This document shows, piece after piece, positions 55,478-64,000 of a stretch of DNA of 64,000 nucleotides; within the stretch, counting starts at the first letter, position 1; the number at the start of each line of letters is the position of its first letter. Source of the stretch: Prototheca cutis (Eukaryota; Chlorophyta; Trebouxiophyceae; Chlorellales; Chlorellaceae); the NCBI GenBank assembly GCA_002897115.2, contig BCIH01000005.1, forward strand, positions 850,683-914,682. Direction: 5' to 3'. The translations under genes and the position numbers were made by a program. Under the pieces are notes generated by a model. It was not told the origin of the DNA, did not search any database, and saw only the letters and a program-made list of their open reading frames with translations.

Positions 55478-56448
55478 ATGACGGCATCGACTGCGCCGAT
55501 CGAGTGGCACTTTAGCCAGGTGTTTGGCGAGAGGGCCCCAAATGAAGAGATCCAGGACGGTGCGCAGTGGCTCGGGACCGGTCGTTGGGGAGTCGGGGTG
55601 ATCATGTGTCCGGACAGTGGCCCTGCTTCGTGAGTGCAACACTCTACTGCATGCCACCACCCCATCTGACTGTGGCAGGCCCCCCTCCTTCATTCCACCT
55701 TTCCACTGCAGCCGACATTATTTCGGCGGTGGAGTTTGATGGCACTGGCGATTTTTTGGCCACGGGCGACCACGGCGGCCGCGTTGTCCTGTTTGAGCGC
55801 TTGGAGCCAGAGCAGCCAGAGGTCTGTTTGTTGTCGCAGAGCGTTTGTGTTTTTGTGCTGCATTCATCTGGGTGGACTGGGTCTGGACGCATCTGCTCCC
55901 AGTCAGGGGNCCCCAAACTCAGAAACTCAGCACGACGAGCGCATNCGTGCAAACCATGCACACGCAGGTTCCTGCGGACAAGCGGCCGGCGTCGCCCCGG
56001 TTTCAGAGCATGTACGAGTACCGGTACCTGACCGAGTTCCAGAGTCACGAGCCGGAGTTTGATTACCTAAAGTCGCAGGAAATAGAGGAGAAGATCAACT
56101 GCGTGCGGTGGTGCCGGCGTGAACCGCTGGCCCTGGAGGGCCCCACCTCCCACCACCTGCTCACCGCAAACGACAAGAGCATCAAGCTCTGGAAGGTCTA
56201 CGAGCGCCGCATGCCCTCTGCCCGGTCCGCGAGGCTTGTTGGTGGCGGTGCTGCCAGGGCGGACGGCGAACCAGGGGAACGAGGCGATACGGAGCAGCCC
56301 ACGCAGCCTAGCATGGTGCGCAGCTGCATGTTTTTGGATACTTGTTTCCAGGGATCATTTTCTTGGTGCTGTGGTTTGACGTGCCTGTACGTCAGAACAT
56401 CAAGCAGGAGAGTTCCCATGTCCATCACAAAACGCTCCCCTTCCCTGA

Positions 56449-56479
<31 letters not shown>

Positions 56480-57890
56480 AAAAAAAAACGACAGTCGCCG
56501 CCTGACCAGACGATCCTGGCGAGCAAGTGCAGGCGGACATTTGCCAATGCACATGCGTATCACATCAACACCGTCTCCATGAGCAGCGATCGCGAGGTTT
56601 TTTTGTCAGGTGCATAGCATATAGGTGCAGGGGGTTTCGGGGAGGGGAGCTAACAGTGATGCCCATGGCAGACGCCACATGAAGGCACACACACTCACAT
56701 TCCTAGTCGTATCCACAATCCTCCTCCACAACCCAATACCCCCCCATGTGTCCAGCGGATGACCTGCGAATAAACTTGTGGCATCTGGATGCGCCTCCCC
56801 AGGCTTTTACGGTGGTGGACATCAAGCCGGGGTCGATGGAGGATTTGACCGAGGTCATCACGCGCGCCGCTTTCCACCCGCGCGACGGTTCGCTCTTTGC
56901 CTACTCCACCAGCCGGGGCAGTCTGCGCATGGCGGACCTCCGCGCCGCGGCGCTGTGCGACACGGGCGCGGTGCATTTCGAAGACTCCAGTCCCGGCGGG
57001 CCCAAGAACTTTTTCTCGGAGATTGTGTCTTCGATCTCCGACTTTCGGTTTGTGGCCGGCGGCCGCCTCGTGGTCGCGCGTGATTTCATGACGGTCAAAG
57101 TCTGGGACGTTGCCCAGACGGCTCGGCCACTCGAGACGTACAACGTCCACGAAGCTCTCCGCAGCAGGGTACGACTGTCGTGGGTGGGGGTGGGTTGCGC
57201 TGAGGCTTGTTTGTGTTGTCTGTATGCAACCAACCTTATCTCCTCACCACCACCACCACCACCCCAAATTTAAAAAAATTAAATGATTAATTGGTCCACT
57301 GCAGTTATGTGACTTGTATGAGACGGACAGTCTGTTTGACAAGTTTGACGTGGGTTGTTCGGGCGACGGCCGGCACATGGTCACGGGGACGTACAGCAAC
57401 CTCTTCCGCGTCATCGANCGCGCGAACGAGGCGGGCACCGCGCTGCTCGAGTCCAGCCGCGATCCCAACCGTCGCAGGCTGCAAAACGCCGCCAGGGTAA
57501 GTGGAGAGGTGATGGGTTTCATGGCGGGGGCGGGGGTGGTTTTATCTGTTGCAGAACTATCACACGCTGGGTGGGGTGGTATCCCAAGAAAGAAAGCCCT
57601 GGCAGGTTGATGTTTCAGCATAACTGGGCCCTGTCCGTCTGTGCAACCAAACCACCTCCTCGAACACCCCCCTTCCCCCACCCCGCACGATGCCGCAGCC
57701 ATCGAGGTTTGGACTCAACCGCGCGCGGCCGCGGCCGACGTCGGTGGGTGAAGAAAGCGTGGCTACGGACTTGGCCAGCAAGGTCCTGAGACTGTCCTGG
57801 CACCCGGGGGCGCCCGTCATCGCCACAGCGGCAGAGAACAGCCTCTACATTTTCCAGGGCGCCGCTGAAAACGGCGCGGCCGGACCGTGA
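55478..57890 (+). CDS. Protein phosphatase 2A regulatory subunit B/B55, 7 exons
   Basis: WD40 beta-propeller subunit that targets PP2A to substrates such as mitotic phosphoproteins. Exons 55478-55559, 55712-55821, 55968-56315, 56495-56609, 56756-57168, 57305-57496 and 57699-57890 join in phase to 483 residues. Signatures in order: [177 protein letters not shown], and the ending [20 protein letters not shown]. The length is normal for B55 (about 450-510), with a slightly long acidic insert after VYERR. Intron 3 holds a C21-A19 tract just before the acceptor. Confidence 0.96.
56449..56488. repeat. C21-A19 homopolymer pair before a PP2A B55 splice acceptor
   Basis: 21 C followed by 19 A, then CGACAG and exon 4. 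The C run can serve as polypyrimidine tract but is pushed away from the AG by the A run. Confidence 0.95.
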
Positions 57891-59853
57891 GCGGCACAGG
57901 TGTCGCGGTGGTGGGCCACAAGGGATCCAGGGTGCAAAGCGGAGTTCAGCGGTGCACGTGGCGATCTTGTGGCGGCGCGCGATGTTTGCAATGTTGTAGC
58001 ATGTGTGCATGTGGTACTCAGCGACTGCACTGGTGCTCCGTGGAACGGAACGAATGCGGCCAAGTGAACTGTGCAACATTGCTCATGAACCAGAGAACCG
58101 CATGTGGTGGCATTGTCCGCACAGCCTGCAGCTTTTTCGTGCCTTTCTTTCCTCGGGCACTGTGCGTACCCGCATGCGGTGCTGTTCTGGCTCCTCTGTG
58201 TGATCATCTGGCGGTTCTGCGCCGCTTTGCTCGGTGATTGGTGTACACAATGGGGACTGGCATGCGCCAAAGGAGACATGTAGGTCAGTGGGTCGGTCGA
58301 ATAATGCCACACGGCTCGTCTGCAGACAGACAACAAGAGTACAGGGAGGAAAGGCAGAGCGAATTGAGTGAGGAGCACAGACACAGTCCCCGACTAATTG
58401 GGGTGGGGGACAGGTTTAAATGCAAGATGGCGCCAGGACTGGGGCAGGGGGTAAAAAGCGGGCCGCGGAGCTCACGGCTCAGCGCACGGTTGCACGTTCA
58501 TAGTCAAAATCGATATGCATTCTTCCAGACAAAATGGCATCGTGCGACACGTCACGCGGGAGGGCTGCGGAAAGACGGGTGCGCCCGGCCAATAGCGCCA
58601 GGCACCCAGATGTCTGCCCCTCCCAGCAGCAGCTGCGTAAAAAACAGAAAGGGCAGGAACGGGCATCAGGATATCTTGGATCCATTCGCATCATCTTTGG
58701 AGCGGCCCTGCCGGATATGGGATGCCGCCGCTTCAACACCATGCACAAGAGTTTCCTCAGGCACAAGCCACTCATGGGTGGTCCTGCCATGTTGCAGGGC
58801 TCCCCAGAGCCTGTGTGGCAGGGGTCAGCCCAGCCCCTGGTAGCGCCACGCAGACCACCAGTGCTGTTCCTGACTGGGTGTCAGCGTGCTGCCTGCCGAG
58901 CCCGGGCCATCTGTGAACAGAGCCACTTGCTCGAGCTCCGGTGGCAGCATCGACGCCTTTGCCGGCAGCTCTGCGACCTGCAGGGGAAGGCGGAATAGAC
59001 AACTCATTACTCAGCTATGATTTGTAGAGGAGCATGTCGACACTCCAGAAGAATGAATCAACGCTGTTGCACTCTCCATGGCCCACCCGCGGTGGCCCTG
59101 GTTGGCAACACACCGCTCAGGATTGGGGCAAACCGCTCAGCCGGCAGTCCAATCCAGTCCAATTCATTTCCTACCTGGATCTGTGGGCTCGGTAAAATCT
59201 GTGTTTGCATCCAGGCCTGGATGCCTTGCCACAAGCTTCGTTTGGGGCTGATTTGAGCTGGATGCTGGGTCGTCAGGGGGGATGGCCTCGTCATCCGCCT
59301 CGTGTACACCGATGCCGCACGTGGACACGGGCATGTCGGGTGCCGCCTAGATCCTCGCAACGGGGGTCTTGCAGCGCCCGACGTTGAGCTTGTCTGTGAG
59401 GTGTGGCTGTTATGCATCAGCGCAAATGCCGTGGGAGCAGCGACGAGCTCTCGTGGATGGGGCAGCGATACTCCCAAGTATGCACGCCCAACCCCTCGCG
59501 GAAGCACTACCGAAGCAGTTGCAGCTATAGGGAAAATTTCTATTTCGTCCCGAAAACTATGTTGAATGCGCCGTGGTGCGCAGCTTCGTTCGCTTTTTGC
59601 CAATGATGCGACCCGCCAGGAGACCGACCACGGAGTTCCGAAACGGGTGGCACGTGACCCATTTTCCGACACCGCTGTGGTACTGCGTAGCATCTCTCCT
59701 TGGGGGCCAAGTCATTTGTTGATGGTAAACAGGGAGCTCTCAGCCGACCTATCACTCTCAAAGACAACAGAAAAGCATGCGGAAAATGGGCAGCTGTTCA
59801 AAGCAAGNACAGCTGTCCTGCTCATGCAGGTGCAGCCCCGGAGTGCGGCGACG
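57891..59853. other. About 2 kb without a confidently supported gene
   Basis: The left part is 3' flank of PP2A B55, the right part 3' flank of the ABC transporter. In between, minus-strand fragments at about 58480-59250 have coding character: ELPAKASMLPPELEQVAL after a CAG, an LPAERFAPILSGVLPT stretch, and a possible C-terminus SGRMHIDFDYERATVR. I could not join them into one phase-consistent gene, so they are noted only. Confidence 0.3.
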
Positions 59854-62800
59854 TCATCGCCGCAGGCCTACGCGGTTTGGCCTCGGCATGCATAGGACCA
59901 GGATTGCCGCGGCTAGCAGTATGAGGCCCGCGTAGAAGCAGTCTAGGATGATGATGTTGCGGGTGAGATCGTCGACGTTGACGCCGATAATGTCCAGAAA
60001 CGCAGTGCCCCGGACATTCTTCACGGCTGCGTAGCCCTGGACGGCAAAATCCAACGACAGCGAAGCCACCTCATTCGTCATCAGCGTGGAGTAGGCGTAG
60101 AAGAAGACAGAGAGGTAGTGCAACCACCGGATCCAGCCAGGGATGGAGGCCACATTCACGAAGAAACCCCCGACCAGCAGCGAAATCAGCAGAATGACGT
60201 TCATCACGAGACTGGCCTTGCCTGCCGTTGCACAGCCTGGGCGGGGTTATGGGAAAGGGGTTTGGCAGTGGGCTTTTTTAAATTGCTTTCTGGGTTTTTT
60301 TCTTGTTGTATCAGCATGACAGGTGTCATCTCGCGTAGCATGGCATGTTCCTCGGCCTGGCATCAAGACGTCACGTCGCCGCCCGCAGCTGTTACAGATT
60401 CCATCCACCCTTTCTCACCGACGCTGACTGCTTGGGCAAAGGCGCCCACGACAAGGGCAAACGTCGCCACTGTCATCAGGAACAGCGCGACCTCGACAGA
60501 TCCAGATTGCAGGCCCATCTGTGGTTGGGGTGGGGGTGGGGGTGGGGGGGGGGTTGAAGGCGCGTTTGCGGGCTTGCATGTGTTGGAGCAGGATGCCGCT
60601 AGTGCTTGTGCGTGCCACTGCAGCCTGGCCAATCTCCACATCCACTCAGACTTCTCCCCCTCCCTCCAACGGAACACACCCGCACAACCACCCGCACCAT
60701 AGGGTAAAAGGCAGCGGCGTAGAGGAATGCGGGGATCACGCGGAGGAGCAGACCGTCCCAGGCGGCCTTGGTAATGAGGTACGAAATCGGATGGTACATG
60801 CCACCTGTGAATAGGTTGAAGCGTGTTTTGGAGAACGGCTGATACGGTTCTCATGTTGTGACGCCGAGCCCCACACCCCGCTTCCCCTGCCCCAGTCGTA
60901 CCTGCAACCTCTCGGGCCACCAGGCGGCGTTCGGCCATGAAGAGGTCGACAGCGGTGAGGGACGTAAAGGCAAAGAAAGCGAGAATGAAGAATAGACCGC
61001 CCGCTCGGTTCTGGGCGCCCGAGATGTCCAGGCCCACTGCCCAGAAGATGCAGCCGACAAAGATGCCCATCAGCAGCGACACCACCCAGTGCAGCAGCAA
61101 CAGCGAAGGGTTGCGTCCAATGTCAACGCCCGCACGCCAAAACAGCACCGCCAACTCCTGCGTCAGACCGGGCCGCATCCAGGGCGAGCTTGGCATCGTG
61201 GGAGTCTGCCCAGCCGTCTGGCCCGCACCGGACTGCTCGCTGTCGGCTTCGAGCTTGGCACTGCCGGCATCCAGACTACCCGTGAGCGCTGGGAGGTTGA
61301 GGCCCAGTGCGGCGCCGTGCCCGGCAGCCTCAGGGTCGTCGTCCATCGATGTCGCATCCTGGGACGAACCCGGACGTGGACCCGGTGCACTGAGGGCCGC
61401 GTTCTTTGTCGTCGTCCCCGGAATGGCTGGTACACCCATCGCCGGCTCAGCTGTTGCCGCCGGCCCTTTAGAACCCGGCTCGGGCCCCACACCGGCCAGG
61501 GCGAGTTCGAGTGTCTCCGGATCTGAGACGCACTGCAGCATGTGCTCGGCCACGGGCAGTCCCGGCGGGCAGGGCATCCCCATGCTTGAAAACGCGGCCT
61601 CCGTGCCGCTGGGGTGCCCGGCAAAGACCAGGTGCCCCCGGGCCAAAAGATACGCCCGATCCAGCAACGCAAACATGCTGGGCGAGGGCTGGTGGAAGGA
61701 AAGCACCACAATCCGCCCAGCAGATGCCAGCTGTATTTGAGGGAAGGGTTGTCGTTTGATGTGGCATGGGATTGCAGTCCCGGGAAAGGAATGACAGCTT
61801 GCTTGTGGCTCACGCTGCCAATGTGTACTCTCAATCTATTCACACATCACCTCAACCCCCCCCCCCCCCCCCCCCCAAAAAAAAAGGGGAGTAAATAAAA
61901 AGAAAACGAACAGATTGCACTTGCCTGCTTGAGCGTGTGCATGAGGGTCAGCGCAGTGAAGGAGTCCAGCCCCGAGGTTGGTTCATCCAGGATCAAAACG
62001 TCTGGCTCGTGCACGAGCTCCATGGCAATGGATACCCTGCGTCGCTCGCCGCCAGAGATACCCCGGACACGGATCGTGCCGCCGATCCGCGAGGCGGCTA
62101 CGCCTTCCAGGCCCAGTTCACGAAGCACGGCCGCCACACGGGCCGGCACGAGTGCGGCGGCGCCGGGGGTGCGGACACGCAACAGCGCCGCGTAGCGCAC
62201 GCTTTCTTCCACACTCAGCGTGGGGAGCAGCGTGTCCTCCTGTGGCACAAAGGCAGGTGGAGCGATGGTTCCGCGAGCGCGTGCGCCGGCCCTACCACCC
62301 CCGCCGCCGCCTTCCAGGGTCACTGCGCCGGTGCACAGTGCGCCTCGACTCAGGGCTTCGGCGCTGCCAGACAACACGCCTAGCAGCGTGGTCTTGCCCG
62401 ACCCCGACGGGCCCAGCAGGCCGACAAGCTCGCCGCTCACGGCATGCCCGCTCACCCGCCGCAGCACGGGCTTTGGCTGGCGCAGAGCCCCAGGCCTCAG
62501 GACGGGACCCAGCAGCGGCACCGCCGCCAGTCTGCTGGCTGGCAGGGTCACGCTCACGTCGCTGAACCGAAGCACGCAGTGCTGCGGCTGGGGGCCGGAA
62601 GCCTCGAGACCAACCAGCGTGGGGCTTGTGACTGGTGAGGGCACGGCACCGGGCGGGAGCTTGCTTCCGCTGGTAGCAGTGCCCGCCGGCAGGGAACGTG
62701 TCCCCAGGGCACCAGCAGCACCCGCGCTCTGAACCGCCGGCCCACCGCTGCCATTGCTAGGCTTCCAGACCTGAGGGTGCATGATCAGGTAAAAAGAAAG

Positions 62801-64000
62801 GAAACAGACCACAGCCAGTAGGACCATGAGNGGCACCGCCGCAATCACGGGGTTGTAGTCCCTTGTCGACGCTGAAGGGATGTACGTTCCTATCGTTGTT
62901 TTGTGGAGGGGGTGCCGTTGGTCCATTGGCATTCTAATAAGTTCCTACGCCGTTTTGCATGAACAACATGCTGAAACCAATGCAGCCACTGATGCAGACC
63001 TTGGCCGATGGTGAATCCCTGGACGATGCACTGTTTCGTGGTGCAGGGCGCCACCAGCGTCACGAAAAAGTCCTTAATGTCAAAGGTGCACTCCCCTGTG
63101 TTGGCGTCGCAGCTGATCACGCAGGGGTTGCCTGCAATCACATCCAGCACTCCCTGCAGATCGCCTGCGGGGATTGCACAGGCAACCCACGGTTTTGTGA
63201 CTTGGAGAGGCCTCCCTCCATGGGGACTGTTGCGAAGAGGGGGGCTGTCAGATGCATTGCCCATACCCCGCGCCCCTTGATAGGATCAACGCTGCCCAAT
63301 GTTCCCAGGCCTGTTCTTCCAACAAAAGAAAAAAGCCACGCCACGTACTAGGGCAGGTGGTCTCGCAGTCGCAGGACACGCTGTTGCATTTGGCGATGGA
63401 TGTGCCGAGTTCAAAGACGCAGTTGCTGGCCTTGCAGGTGACGGGGTTGCTGCTGGAGCTCTCCAGCGCAAAGTTTACCTGCATCGTTTGCGGGGTCGGT
63501 CGTGACCTCCTCGGCCCGTTCCATTATCAAACCATTGCTGCAAAACATGTGTTGCCGCACATGTTCACGCAGAGGACTGCGCTCCATCACCGGGTGCGGG
63601 CCCTCCGGTCCGCACAACAATGTGCACCCCCCAAACACGCGCGCACATTGCAAAAGGGTTCGCCGCTGCCGTCCAGGTTGCTGCTGGTGACGGCCTGGGC
63701 ATTACTAACAGAGGATGAGTCATCGGAGCTGGAGGTGTTGCAGTAGACAAAAAATGTCCCGGGGACGATGATGCCATCCAGGCCGGTGCCTTCCAGCGTG
63801 CACTCATAGCTCAGGAAGGCCGTTTGCTCGGTGTAGTTTGACGAAGAACTACAGCTCCCGGCATCCAGGCCTTGCACAATCCCGCCACAGGAAGTGTCTG
63901 CCTGGCAGGCAGTGCACCCGATGCCCCCCCAGCCGGCCTCACACTCGCAGGAAGCCGTCGTGGAGTTGTAGACTTGCAGCGTGCCGCAGGCTGCATGCAC
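59854..64000 (-). CDS. ABCG/Adp1-like ABC transporter with EGF-like ectodomain, partial (N-terminus outside window)
   Basis: Half-size ABC exporter: a Cys-rich EGF-like ectodomain, a membrane span, the nucleotide-binding domain, then the ABCG membrane domain. From the right edge: CECEAGWGGIGCTACQ, a further Cys-rich exon (CETTCP), and CDANTGECTFDIKDFF; then the span LLAVVCFLSFYLIM in exon 62871-61925. That exon also holds Walker A GPSGSGKTT, signature ISGGERRRVS, Walker B VLILDEPTSGLDS. The next exon (61730-60902) carries the H-loop SFHQPS, a Pro/Ala-rich linker and first membrane helices (SLLLLHWVVSLLMGIFVGC). The last exon (60221-59854) ends with several helices and RVGLRR. The layout resembles yeast Adp1, which also has an EGF-like N-terminal region, though substrate is unknown for both. 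The NBD exon uses a GC donor (AAGCAG|GCAAGT). Small 5' exons near 62940-63640 are only approximately placed. Confidence 0.85.
60525..60560. repeat. G-rich GGGGT/GGGGGT tract in an ABC transporter intron
   Basis: Several runs of four or more G separated by single T on the + strand, a pattern able to form a G-quadruplex. On the transcribed sense it is C-rich. Confidence 0.85.
61856..61885. repeat. C21-A9 homopolymer pair in an ABC transporter intron
   Basis: 21 C followed by 9 A on the + strand, in the intron between exons ending at 61925 and starting at 61730. On the gene's sense strand this is poly-T then poly-G just after the GC donor. Confidence 0.95.

Noticed and set aside
1..64000. CRISPR array, rRNA, tRNA, transposon or viral insertion
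   Set aside because: I found no regularly spaced direct repeats, tRNA-like or rRNA-like stretches, transposase, reverse transcriptase or integrase motifs. Short tRNAs could be missed by eye.

Overview
This window looks like nuclear DNA of a unicellular green alga, most likely a GC-rich trebouxiophyte of the Chlorella/Auxenochlorella kind. That placement is inferred, not proven. Genes are split by short GT-AG introns. The gene set is eukaryotic and plant-leaning: actin, UAP56 helicase, ER syntaxin 18/SYP81, a plant-subfamily pyruvate kinase, a two-domain plastid-type NFU, PP2A B55, PI31 and an ABCG transporter. I see no bacterial operons, CRISPR array, rRNA, tRNA or recognisable transposon. 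Isolated ambiguous bases and one 60-N gap (26944-27003, inside a GTGTGC microsatellite) show this is draft assembly. I rebuilt exon models by hand by requiring reading phase to carry across every GT-AG junction. Models that stay in phase over many exons (kinase, PP2A B55, NFU, EST1/SMG, actin, thioesterase, Kelch, LTP-like) are the firmest.

Layout, left to right: copper amine oxidase (-, C-terminus off the left edge); F-box/LRR protein (-); syntaxin 18 (+); geranylgeranyl-reductase-like flavoprotein (-); UAP56 (+); secreted LTP-like Cys-rich protein (-); GIY-YIG/NFU fusion (-); small Trp-rich repeat protein (+); EST1/SMG5-7-like protein (-); acyl-protein thioesterase with a SAP-like tail (+); pyruvate kinase (-); Myb protein (-); actin (-); PI31 proteasome regulator (+); a giant ~2950-residue kinase (+, about 11 kb); Kelch protein (-); helix-hairpin-helix conserved protein (+); PP2A B55 (+); ABCG/Adp1-like transporter (-, N-terminus off the right edge).

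Most genes are housekeeping and do not form one pathway. Five gene pairs are head-to-head with start codons 0.4-0.8 kb apart: FBXL/STX18, GGR/UAP56, SMG/thioesterase, actin/PI31 and Kelch/HhH. The least ordinary products are the GIY-YIG+NFU fusion, the giant kinase with a possible dead phosphatase-like tail, the thioesterase-SAP fusion, the duplicated Trp-rich 46-residue module, and the LTP-like protein with a Ser/Thr tail. Intergenic stretches, including about 2.4 kb at 29.5-31.9 kb and about 2 kb at 57.9-59.9 kb, hold no gene I can defend.
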